The notes beneath the pieces are model-generated. The model was not told the origin of the DNA. It did not search any database and saw nothing but the letters and a program-made list of their open reading frames with translations. Source: Triparma columacea (lineage: Eukaryota; Sar; Bolidophyceae; Parmales; Triparmaceae). Taken from it: a stretch of DNA of 23,739 nt. Numbering within the stretch: position 1 is the stretch's first letter; the number at the start of each line of letters is the position of its first letter. Below, in pieces: positions 9,241-18,780 of the stretch. The stretch spans positions 1 through 23,739 of the forward strand of contig BRYA01000289.1 in the NCBI GenBank assembly GCA_030267965.1, read 5' to 3'. Position numbers and translations under genes: made by a program.

Positions 9241-10393
9241 TTATGTTGTTGAGAAATCCTCCACATCAAAATCAAAAAAGTGTGCCATGTCCACAAGAGA
9301 AGGGTCGAGCAATTCGGGGAGAAGGTCGACATTGTGGCCGAAGCAGTTTTGTACAGTACTGTGACACTCACAAAGTGCACTGTAATGGTTGTCAGTCTTC
9401 CCCTGGACATTCTGATAGCACTCTATGATGGTCTTGTCGCCATCCTGGATAACAAAATCGACGTGGGGCTCGGCGCCGGGGGGGCAGTGCTTCTTCGCTG
9501 TATGGGCAAGGGTGCAATTTCCGAACTTATGCATGTGCCGGTGGTGGTTATCCCACACGCACGGCGCCTGGACGTTCCCGAGCACCGTCCACTCCTGGGC
9601 AACGCCGTCAACGGTAGGGACAGTGAAATCGATGGAACCCTTGCGCCTCCCCATCACAGCCTGCTGCTCAATCCCTGTAGCGCTGTTAGTGCGATTTAAA
9701 TTTTTGAGGCCGTCCAGTATGCCAACAGCTTCCTCTTCTGAAGTTTTCTGCTCTGAAGTCACCTGAGCCAGAGTGGCCTTGGCAGGGGGGGGAGGAAGAG
9801 GAATTTCTACTTCTGTCACCTTTGCATTCAACCCTGGCACCGATACCAGCGTCTTCAAGCCCTCTTTCAAATCATCGCCTAAAAACTGCCCGAGGGCGTT
9901 GGACTGCACCTCAGTCAAAGAGCCCCCAATGGCCATTATTTCAGACAAGAACTCCTCCTTCTTCTTCTCCCACATGCTCTATGGAATGACGATGTTGGCG
10001 GATGGGAGGGTTGGCAAAAGAAGCAGCAGAATATATATGTATCGCGAACACAAATCTTCTCTCGACGCAACTCACCTTGACCTTTTGCACAAATTCATCC
10101 TTCTCCAAAACACCCTCTTCCTCAGCACGACGGTCATTCCTCAGACGCCTGCTCAGCTGATCTCGGTAATTCTTACTGTTCGCATCGACAGCATTGAAAC
10201 CAGCAGCCAGCAAGCTTTCCTGAAGGGTTGCACCAGGGTTCACCTTCATCCACTCCGTAGCCATGTCCAGAAGTGAATTTCTCTTCCTTCCCTGCTTCAC
10301 CTTGACTTTTGAGGCAGCCTTGACCCCCCGCTTGACATCAGTTTTGTTCTTTTTACTCATCGATGGCGCCCTCAGGGGCGAATTTGTGGCCAT
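9241..10393 (-). CDS. Unrecognised basic protein with a C-terminal Cys/His-rich domain (351 aa)
   Basis: No family is recognised. ATG is at 10393-10391. Exons are 10393-10076 and 9978-9241, with a 97-nt intron (10075-9979, GTGAG to TAG, phase 0); the stop is TAA at 9243-9241. The N-terminus is Lys/Arg-rich and could serve as a nuclear or nucleolar signal (around KVKVKQGRKR). A helical segment follows (TLQESLLAAGFNAVDANSK), and a proline run lies near residue 168. The last 110 residues hold seven Cys and many His, with the pattern C-x5-HHRHMH, NC, HTAKKHC, IEC, LCECH and NCFGH. This looks like a zinc-binding fold. The acidic aromatic tail is AHFFDFDVEDF. A nuclear zinc protein is a reasonable guess only. 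The gene is divergent from the SPO22-like gene and convergent with the E3 ligase. Confidence 0.75.
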
Positions 10394-10646
10394 TCTTCCC
10401 CTCTCCACCAGAACCGTGGGACTGCAGACAAAAAGCTCTCCCCCCTAAGCAAAACTAACAACGATTTCAAGATTTTCAACAACACGTGTGCTGAAGGGAT
10501 GTAGGTTGCTTATTTTGGGCGTCGTATCCCCTTTGACTTGTGTTTTACAGTTGTTTAGCCGCCCTGCCAAAAGGTGCATTGCTGGGTCTCAGACCTCGTC
10601 TCCAAAGTCCGAAGAAGGCCTTTCCAGGAGATGCCCCAAAAAGTTG
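10394..10646. promoter_or_regulatory. Divergent intergenic region and possible 5' exon
   Basis: These 253 bp separate the two ATGs. The forward frame stays open upstream to about 10488 without another in-frame ATG. GTTTTACAG at 10543-10551 looks like a splice acceptor, so a non-coding or short first exon may exist here. Confidence 0.35.
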
Positions 10647-13600
10647 ATGAATTCATCTCCCACGAAAGACAAGCGCAGCGACAGTCGCAGTGAGATCCCT
10701 GAAGAAGGTGAGCGATCTAGGCGTGGCTTGCTTTGAGTGTCGCAATTATAGTAATAATGGGAGTTATTGCACACGGCAAGCTCTCGGCGGCATTTTCCTT
10801 TTGTTGTGACTTTTCTCCACAGACTGACCCTTACCCTACCTCTACACATGCCCACACGTGATTTCTAGTTCAAGAAGCAATTCAAGAGCTAAAGGTTTTG
10901 ATCGATGACCTCACGAAGTGTTTTTCTGACCCTGCTTTGCTTCCCGTGAGGGTGGAGAGCCTTCACTCCAAGTGTGTGGGCCTCCTCGCGAGTTTGGATG
11001 GGCTAACTAGATTCAGTTCGGTGTTAGTCCCTTTTGGAGCTCGCATAGCCGAGGTCATGGGGCGCAAGGACTTGTCAAAGGTGATGGGGGTGGATGTTGG
11101 TGTGGAGGCGAAGCTTGCAGACGCAACTGGGGTATACATTCGGGCCTTGATCCTTCGACTGACCAACGTGACCAAGACCTCGAAATGTTCTCTTCCTGCG
11201 GACTCGACTGAGAGCAATGGTGCCGACCCGTTCGACAAAGTATCTCGCATTAGGTTCCTCTCGCCCTCCTTTGACGGCATGAAGTTCGAGGAGGTGAGTG
11301 TGTGAGGCGAAGAACGAAGCCACAACATAATTACGCCACCAAACGCCACCAGGGAGGGCGAAGAAAAACCATGACAGCGCGTACTTTTGCTGTTACACTT
11401 CTAACCCAGAAAGAAATCCCCCCACCACGACTCGCTTCGCTTGTCCAGCTCATGCAGCTGTTGATTGCTCTTTCTTCCACGGGAAAGGACCTGCTGGTGA
11501 CATGCGAGGACGCGGATTCTGCCTTTGCCCTGTTGTGCCTGGCAAAGGACATCACAGAGCACCTGGTGGCTCGACACAGGAGCGATGTTGTTGGGGTTTG
11601 CAACGACGTATTTTCAGCCCTGTGTACATTGTGTGACAGTATCACCCTCTTGAGGGACGGGGTTTCAAGTGCAACTTTGCTTGACCTGAGGAGCGTCCTC
11701 TTTCTGTCTGCAATCGATAACCTGACCACCTTCACTAAAAGCCTTCCCTCGAACCCTAACACGCACCTCTTGATGCCTTCCCTTGTCAGGTTCCTCTACA
11801 AACACGGGACACACCTGGCAAAGAACAACCGCACGGAGGACTCGGTCACCCTTCTGGTAACTCTCCTCGAAATATCCAATGCTCTCATTCCTCAGACGTC
11901 CAAGGCCAAGCTCAACACTCTCGCCTTTGAAATGCTCACAATCACAAACGAGGCCCTCTACATCATCGCTTTCTACTACGGCACGGACTCCCAGATAACC
12001 TCCCCTACGAGGCGGGACGAAGCCAACGTGTACCTGGGTATCATTGAGCGTAACATCAAGCTTCAGCGTCAGAGCGTCGCGGACGCTGAGGCCGGGTATT
12101 CCACGGACGCACAGACACGCCACTCCAAGGCTACCATCGGCTGCGAGGTCGCGAAGGTGAGAATGGGCGAAATAGAGAATTATCGGAGGAGAGGGAGGAT
12201 TTGTCAATGTTCAGAGGAATGCAGCTTCGACGACGGCGTAGAAATTATCAGGGTTAAACAACCGGCACGCTCGACACACGAATCCAGCTCACTTAAACAC
12301 CAATGCACCTCATCGCAGGTGAAATTTGCCAGGGCCATGATGGCGCTGAGTTGGAGGGATCACGGGCTCGCCACCAAGCTCTTGGAAGAAATGATCGCCA
12401 TGCCCACCACAGTGAGTAACCAAGAAACCTACGAGCTCTGCCTGTCCGGAATCCGCACTGTGTCTTTCTACATCGTCAAGAATGAAGACAACCAAAATCA
12501 CGCAGCTCCTGACCTCTTTGACACCCTGTTGGCCAAGCTACCCACAACTGACGGGGAGAAGGTATTCAAGCTGAAGTCGGAACAGGTGAGAATAGACGCG
12601 ATTAAGAAATCCAACGTCATCTTGCTCCTTACCACGCCGCTCGTTGCAGGTGCTTGCGATTCTGACGGGTATCGGCGAGCTCCTAAAGGGCAAAGACGGC
12701 GGCGTCAAGCACGCAAAGCTGAAGAAGTGCGAGCTCCAGGCGAGAGAGCGCTTCGCCACACTCGCGGCGATCAACACCCCGGTGGCGGTCAACAGTCCGA
12801 AGGAGAAAAGTGAGCTTCAGGCCATGGCAAAATACGCCGTGAACCTTTTCAGCACCCACAGGATTCACGACATGTGCCTAGAGTGGTGCAAAGTCGCCCT
12901 GTCGCTTTACACGTCGGAGAAAGACAAAGGCGAGAAGATGTATGCTGAAATGCTCTCAGCCTTCTCCCTCAGCCTCTGCAAAACGTCGTCAGAAGAGTCC
13001 CATGTTCTCAACGCAAGGGAAAAGGCTAGGGAGGCCGTCGACCTATGGCCGAAGAGCCACCACTTCCTTGCTGTTTGGTTCGAATGCTCGAAGCATGCCG
13101 AATTTGGGGGCCTGATCGACGTCGGTCAAATCAAGGACGAGTTTGATGCAATTTTCAAGGCCTGCGTTGACGGCGGCATGAGGGCAAAGGACATGCTTGC
13201 GGCCCTCAGCATGATGTCATATTCTTGCAAGGACCTCCAGGGCACGACCGCTAGCACCCAGAGCGGGAAGGTTACGGACAGAATCGGGACTGGCAAGACC
13301 ATCTCCCAAACGCACCTCCTCATCTTTGTTCTCTCGACATGGATAAAGACTCTGGGGAACCCCAAGAGCACGCTAAGGGACGTCGTAGCTGCACAGAGGA
13401 AGCCCACCAAGGTCTCGACATCTTCCGGAAGCACCCCCGGCAACGATTTGCTTTCGCTCGTCAAGGCTTTCCTGAGGGAGGTGGAGAAGGCCATCTGCAC
13501 CGGTGGGGTTTGCTTCGAGGAGGTCAAGGGGGACGTATATGAAATTCTGCAGGTCCCTCTCAGCATCCTCACCAAAATCAGGAGCAGGACAGAAGACGAA

Positions 13601-14845
13601 CTCAAGACGGACTGTAGCATCTTCGACGACCCTGTCACAAGGTCTAAGGTTGGAACCCAGGATTCTTGCACGTGGATCGCAGAGCAGTGCTGGAACCTCG
13701 GAGTTCGCGCCATGAGCAAGAATGAAACCGCGACCGCGTCAGAGCTTTTCGCTAGGGCGCACGACTTTGGTCTCTTGTCTTACGAGGAAGAGGGGCAGCG
13801 CCACACCGAGGGCTTCTTGGACTACGAGCAGCGTGTCACGCAGCAGCAACACAGGGGTAGCAAGGGAGCCGACATCGACGACGCGACTGTGCACCCGTGC
13901 TGTCTGAGCAGCGAATTCAGCTTCCAATGCCTCCTGCTCAGCGTCACGACCGGGCTGGACGGAATCGCAGAGTTAGCGCCCCCGTCGGTGTCCCTCGATT
14001 CGTTCGTCGAAAAGAGCATGAAGGAGGAAATTCTTGGGACCGTGTCCCGCAGGATCAACCAGTGCAGGCAGGAGCTCGAAACTTGCAACGACGCCATCAT
14101 CAAGGAGAACTCACCGTTCGTGGCTTATCTCAGCCTCCGCAGCGCTGTTGAGGCCGGCAACCAGGAATTGGGGTTGTCTGCTTTGGACGACATAGAGACT
14201 GGGAAGGAGCTTCACGAGTTCATCACAGGTGTCGGGAGGCAGGAGCTGCTCAAGGGCTGCGCGAGTAGAGCCGAAGAGAAGGGGATGAACGAACTGGCCA
14301 AGAGGTTGTGGGGCATCAGCGCGGAAATGGTTTTGAAGGTCGCGAGGGACGCTCACAAGCGAAAGGATAGAGACGACAACCACGACGAGTACCAAGAATA
14401 CGGAAGGGCCAACAGGAAAATCATCAAGTTGTGCGGTGGCGTTGCCCAGGAAGTTCTGACTTTCGAGCGCATCGCAGAGACTGTCTGCACCTTCGGAGGC
14501 ACGGGAACCTGGGAAGAGAAGAAGGAGGCCGAGGAGGGAAATGACAGAGTCAGGGTGCAGGACTTGTTCCACCAAGAGGACTTGGACTGGTTCGTGGTCG
14601 AGAGCTACAATAGAGGCATCTCCCTGAGCTACTTTGGCGACACCAAGAACGCCGAGGTTCTCTTGAGGACCAGCCTCAACCTTCTCCCATTTGCCGACAA
14701 GGAGGTCGCCACGTGGGGAGACACGATTCGCCACGGTTACTCCATCGCTGCGGAGAACGCGGAAGGTGGATGGGGCGGGGCGGGCGTTGCCGGCGTAGAG
14801 GGTTCCACGATGCACTTGCTGTTCAAAGGAGTCACGCCTGGGTGA
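10647..14845 (+). CDS. SPO22/ZIP4/TEX11-like meiotic TPR protein (about 1231 aa)
   Basis: Exons are 10647-10707, 10869-11293, 11410-12156, 12319-12585 and 12650-14845. Introns of 161, 116, 162 and 64 nt all start GTGAG and join in frame, ending at TGA 14843-14845. The whole protein is helical and built of degenerate TPR-like pairs. Two segments recall the SPO22/ZIP4/TEX11 family. One is CWNLGVRAMSKNETATASEL followed by a second helix (about residues 845-885). The other is WFVVESYNRGISLSYFGDTK followed by NAEVLLRTSLNLLPF (about 1143-1190). In yeast, plants and mammals these proteins act on meiotic chromosomes with the ZMM group to promote crossovers and synapsis. No catalytic site is expected. 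The match rests on family pattern, not on an alignment; another TPR scaffold is the alternative. The start is uncertain, as is the acceptor of exon 3 (11353, 11410 and 11449 are all in phase). Confidence 0.68.
12157..12318 (+). other. Frame-neutral intron of the SPO22-like gene
   Basis: This 162-nt intron (GTGAGAATG to CTCATCGCAG) is a multiple of three and has no in-frame stop. Retention would add 54 residues without breaking the protein. The splice signals match the other introns, and the flanking helices join well without it. Confidence 0.75.
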
Positions 14846-14894
14846 GCGCTGATGTGGTGGGTAAATTGGGTTACGGGGAATAGGAAGGGGGGCG

Positions 14895-14900
14895 AATAAA
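14895..14900 (+). terminator. Candidate polyadenylation signal of the SPO22-like gene
   Basis: AATAAATAAA begins 50 nt after the stop codon, in the 131-bp spacer before the convergent acidic-protein gene. Confidence 0.45.
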
Positions 14901-14976
14901 TAAATGAGAATTCAGTTCTAAACAACACCGTTGTTGTTAGTATGCGGAGAAAATGGGGCATTAAAGGTCATTGTCA

Positions 14977-15904
14977 TTAAACGCGCCTGGCCTTCTTCGA
15001 ACTGGTGGATGTCGACGTAGTGGTGGTCTCCTCAAGGCTCACCCTCTTGCTACTGGAGCTGGAGCTGCGCTTCTTATCAGCGCCGGTGGCGTTAGCTTTG
15101 ATCACGACGTTCTCCTTGGTCTCTTCAACCTCCTCCTCTTCGTCCTCTTCCTCTTCCTCCTCCGCAATGGTCTCCATACCAGGTTCGGGGCCCGCTTGTC
15201 CAAACTTCTGTAGCATGGCAGCCTGGATAGCCGCGAGCTCGTGGGCCTCGGGAGCGCGGCCATTTTCGGCTTCGAATTTCTGGAGAATCATGGGCATAAG
15301 CATGTCCAAGAGGTTGCCCTCGTCGGCCTCCTCCTCTTCAGAGTCACTCTCCCCCTCAACCTCCTCGTCATCTTCGTGAGAGTCATAGTCATTAGGGTCA
15401 ACCTCCTCCTCCTCGGAATCCTCAGGGATCTCAATCTCCTCGACGTCAGTCCTGGCAGCAAACTTCTCGTACTCGGCCTTTGTGAAGTCAACGGGAGTCC
15501 CGCCCTCATCAGTCCTCATCAAAAGAACGTCGCCGTAAATCTTTTCCTTGCTGAAAGGAGGCTGCATTGCCTGCTTAGACAAGGCAAGGCCATCAGCCTC
15601 GGCACCCCTCTTGGCAACCAAAATGACACCCTCAACCTCCTTCTCTTTATGGAATTGACCAAGGAAGGTGACATCGCCACCCACGATCGCCTGGACCTTC
15701 TTCATCTTGGGGGTCATGTCCACAGTATGCTGCTCGATGCTGCCATCAGCACGAAGGACTACACACTCGACGATGGGGCCGCTGGACCTGAGGGGGGATG
15801 AGTTAGTAATGGCGGAGTGTGATGTTTTGAAGCCTGATTATCCATTTTTGAACTCACTCAATAATCGACGTGATATCATCAGCGGAGAATAATTCTTCAG
15901 CCAT
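14977..15904 (-). CDS. Acidic protein with a conserved-looking N-terminal domain (285 aa)
   Basis: ATG is at 15904-15902 (MAEELFSADD). Exons are 15904-15858 and 15787-14977, with a 70-nt intron (15857-15788, GTGAG to CAG) whose split codon restores Glu. Residues about 17-110 form a compact mixed domain with VECVVLRADGSIEQHTVDMT, GGDVTFLGQF, VEGVILVAKRG and IYGDVLLMRTDEGGTPVDFT. I recall similar domains of unknown function in algae and large algal viruses but cannot name this one firmly. The rest alternates acidic runs with a helical stretch (LLDMLMPMILQKF, ENGRAPEAHELAAIQAAML). It ends in a Ser/Thr-rich tail with the basic terminus KKARRV, which could be a nuclear signal. The ATG directly follows an acceptor-like CACTCATCACGCAG, so a 5' UTR intron is possible. 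Function unknown. Confidence 0.78.
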
Positions 15905-16336
15905 CTGCGTGATGAGTGGAAGGGATGGGGAGGTGAGATTTTAGGAATGAGAAAGGCTCGGCGGGAGAGAGGGGGCTTGCAAAATGTGGCTCTTGGTTAG
16001 AGACGGGACATTTTCGTGGGCCTTATGGGCGAATAGGACCTCCACAACGGCCAGGACGGGTGCCATACCGGCGCTTACATTTTTATTGATTTGGAAGTTT
16101 GGAGAGAGTTTTTGGAGACAATTTTGCGGGAAGTGGTTTTGGGGGACTTGAACTCTTGCTTGAAACCGTGTCTAACACCCAAATAAGCGCACTAGACACT
16201 ACCCCGATAATCAATGACCCTAATCAAGGCAAAAAATCACGATATTCTTTGCATCAAAAAGGTTGTTATATCTTGGGTTAGGGTAAGGATGTTGTTTCAG
16301 GCGCTCTTCTAGTTTGAACGCAGGATTTTAAAACTA
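15905..16336. other. Intergenic region without a visible gene
   Basis: These 432 bp lie between the 3' end of the Vms1 gene and the start of the acidic-protein gene, both on the reverse strand. I see no coding pattern, RNA gene or repeat. The region should hold the promoter, and perhaps a 5' non-coding exon, of the acidic-protein gene. Confidence 0.5.
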
Positions 16337-18116
16337 TCAGCCAAATCGTGCAGCGGCTGCATTCGCCGCCAACTCCCTTTGGTGCTTCTTGACGCAGTCC
16401 GTGCTGCAATAGTTCCACTCAAGTCTGTTGAACATGTTACTTTTCCTCCTAACGACGGTCCCACAAAAATCACACGCATTCGGGTCTTTCTTCTCACTGA
16501 GGCCAGCCCGAACTCTCTTGGCATCTTCTATTTCCTTCTTCTTTTTCTCCTCCTCCTCCACCTCCTTCTCCTGCCTCTCCCTCTCGGCCCTCTCCTCTGC
16601 CTTCTTTTGCTTCTGCCTCTCCTTCTGTTTCCTCTTCTTTTCCTTTTCCTTGTCCTTTTTCAGCTTTATAGCATCGTCAGTGAGTGCGACCGGTATTCTC
16701 GATGCAGCCCAGTCGAACGCATCTTCCCCCAATTCCCCCCTCGCAAGCCGGAATGCCTCCCGTATTTTGTCGCCCTTGGCGACAAAGTAGGGGGGTCGGC
16801 CGTGGGTATCAGCTACGGTTGGATCCGCTCCCGATCTCATGAGAGCCAAGACGCATCCCGCGCCAGCCTCGCTGTTCGTTTGTGCGGCGAGGTGGAGGGG
16901 GGTTTCCAGGAGGTGCCCGGCGGTGGAGTTGATGGTGGGCTTGAGGGGCGAGTCGAGGAGGGCCTTCATCGCAAGAAGATCGCAGGATTGGGCTTTTGTG
17001 TGAAGGGGGGTGAAAGGAGGAGGGGGAGGAGGCGGCGGAAGTGACGGGGTGGAGGTGGTAGGTTGGGATTCGTTGCTTGGGGGATTCGGAACGGGAGCAG
17101 CAGATTGCTCTGATGTTGTCGCTGCATCGTTGCCGTCAGACGACTCATTGCCCCCTCCCTTCACATCTCCCTCCCCCTCCACAATGGCCCTGATGGTGAC
17201 GTTCATCATTGCATTGTAGACGTCCTTTACAACCTCGAAACTTGGCCTCTTGACGACCATGGGCACAGACCTTATCCTCTTGTCCGTTCTATCTAGGGGA
17301 AAACTTTCGAAGAACTTCTTCTTCATCACATTTGGGACGCTAAGAAACACCAGAGCACTACCCAGCAACCACTCATTCCACAGCTCGCAGGCCTCTTTCA
17401 CGTCGTTCTCCAGAGCTATCTCCCCAGCCCTTCTCAGTTGGGCACCCTATGAGCGGGGACAAGCGAGTGGAGAAAACCAAAGGGTTGCGTAAGTGGGGAG
17501 AAGAGAACAGCGAATAGGGTGTCGCTCCTCATCCAATCAATCTCACCATGCTCTTTGCCTTCCCCTTCCCCTTGTCGTTGCTCGACTGCGCCCCGCCCTG
17601 ACCCCGCCTAGTCGTGTACCTAGACGACGTCTTGTGCGACACACACTTGCCATTTATAAAAACGCCCCCCCCGAACCTTCCCGACCTCATGGTTACCACC
17701 ACCACAGCCTTTGACGATTGGACATCACCGCTTATGGCAAGGAGGCGAGAAGCTACGAACGACGCAGTAAGCTCGTCCTTGGAAGAACCGACAACAGTCT
17801 CAGAGGGCACCTCCACGCACATCCTCTCCCCGCCCTTGGTGAAGGGGAGGAGCAGAGTGGGCACGCGGGACTGACTTGATGTTAGTGAACCCTTCAAAGC
17901 AACATCGTTGGAGTCAGAAGCGGAGGGCACCTCTTCTTCGTCATCGGATGAACTGTCCGATTCATTGGCGACATGCTTGAAGAGGTGTGCAGCAGAGGAT
18001 GAGAAGGCAAAGGTAGAGGTCGAGGATGTGGATCTATTTGTGATTAGGGGCGTTAGTATGGGGGTTAAGGGGTCAAGGGAAGAGTGTAGAGGGATATTGG
18101 ATGGTGGTAAGGCCAT
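16337..18116 (-). CDS. ANKZF1: Vms1/ANKZF1-type peptidyl-tRNA release factor of ribosome quality control (559 aa)
   Basis: Vms1/ANKZF1 cleaves the tRNA end of peptidyl-tRNA on stalled 60S subunits and recruits Cdc48/p97. Exons are 18116-17547 and 17446-16337 (100-nt intron, GTGAG to TAG, phase 0). The VLRF1 domain spans about residues 125-290. It includes SGRFGGGVFINGKCVSHKTS, RYTTRRGQGGAQSSND and, just after the splice site, GAQLRRAGE. The family's catalytic Gln corresponds to Gln177 in GGAQ. Two ankyrin repeats follow (TPLHTKAQS, TPLHLAAQ). A long basic/acidic coiled coil then leads to a C-terminal zinc finger (CDFCG ... YCSTDC). The tail RELAANAAAAR (547-557) fits the VCP-interacting motif R-x5-AA-x2-R exactly. 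The N-terminal C2H2 finger usual in ANKZF1 is absent; residues 1-125 are Ser-rich instead. It is divergent from cwf18, 72 bp away. Confidence 0.93.
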
Positions 18117-18188
18117 CCTAACGTTTAAAGGGTTTAATGAAAGGGAATTAGTTGAGTCTGAGGGAGAAAGGGAGAAAAGGGACCAAAA
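18117..18188. promoter_or_regulatory. 72-bp divergent promoter between Vms1 and cwf18 genes
   Basis: Only 72 bp lie between the two ATGs (18116 and 18189). The segment is A/G-rich on the plus strand. The two promoters must share this space, which allows co-regulation. Confidence 0.45.
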
Positions 18189-18674
18189 ATGAGTGACAGA
18201 GCTGCACGGTTAAAAGCTCTAAGAGCAAAGGCCGGTAAGGCTAAAGTGACAAGCGAAGCAACAGATCCCAAGAATCAGGGCTTAAAACTCCGCAATTACA
18301 CTCCTTCTGATGAAAACTTAGGTCGGGGAGATGTGGACGAGAACGATGAGAGCTCTCCTGCAAGTAAGAGGCAGAAGAAGGAGGAGACGGAGGTAGATAA
18401 GGAAGAAGTTGAGCCCAAATCAGCTATCGATCAGGCGCTAGAGGAGGCCAAGAAAGCACAGCTTGAAATGAGGGGACCTGGGGAGGAGATTGCGGGGCTG
18501 GCTCCCAAGAAAATAAACTGGGATCTAAAGAGGGACGCGCAGGGGAGGTTGGACAAGCTGGAGAAGCGCACTCAGAAGGCCATTATTGGGCTGCTCAAGG
18601 AGCGCCTTGAAAGGGAAGCGGAAGAGGAGGGGGAGAGTGATGAGGAGGATGAGGAGGATGAGGACTTGGATTAG
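18189..18674 (+). CDS. CCDC12: Cwf18/CCDC12 pre-mRNA splicing factor (161 aa)
   Basis: This single-exon gene runs from ATG 18189 to TAG 18674. The N-terminal helix is ARLKALRAKAG. Then come LKLRNYTPSDENL (family signature LKFRNY-P-D), the central LAPKKINWDLKRDAQGRLDK and LEKRTQKAIIGLLKERL. All are hallmarks of the cwf18 family, in the expected order, at about the usual length (150-170 aa). The protein ends in an acidic run. CCDC12/Cwf18 is a component of activated spliceosomes. A Lys/Arg stretch (SKRQKKEE) may aid nuclear import. Its working splicing partners are relevant here because nearly every neighbouring gene has introns. It is convergent with the next gene, 106 bp away. Confidence 0.93.
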   Translation: MSDRAARLKALRAKAGKAKVTSEATDPKNQGLKLRNYTPSDENLGRGDVDENDESSPASKRQKKEETEVDKEEVEPKSAIDQALEEAKKAQLEMRGPGEEIAGLAPKKINWDLKRDAQGRLDKLEKRTQKAIIGLLKERLEREAEEEGESDEEDEEDEDLD

Positions 18675-18780
18675 GATAGTCGGCACACATGCAGTGGCCG
18701 GAAAGTACGGAAAAGGAGCATATAGCAGTTTGTACATTTACGAGAGAAATCTAGATTACGCAATCTTTAAATGGCCCCTA

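Noticed and set aside
14838..14850. GTGAGC at the stop of the SPO22-like gene read as a donor
   Set aside because: No acceptor with a continuing frame is available in the 131 bp before the convergent gene.
15005..15379. Forward ORF rich in Ser and Leu
   Set aside because: Antisense of the acidic runs of the reverse-strand acidic protein.
16275..16288. GGGTTAGGGTAAGG, telomere-like word
   Set aside because: Only one TTAGGG unit; no array and no other sign of a chromosome end.
16379..17044. Forward ORF of 221 aa with apparent membrane segments
   Set aside because: Antisense of the Lys/Glu coiled coil of the Vms1 gene; Leu/Phe runs arise from AAG and GAG codons.
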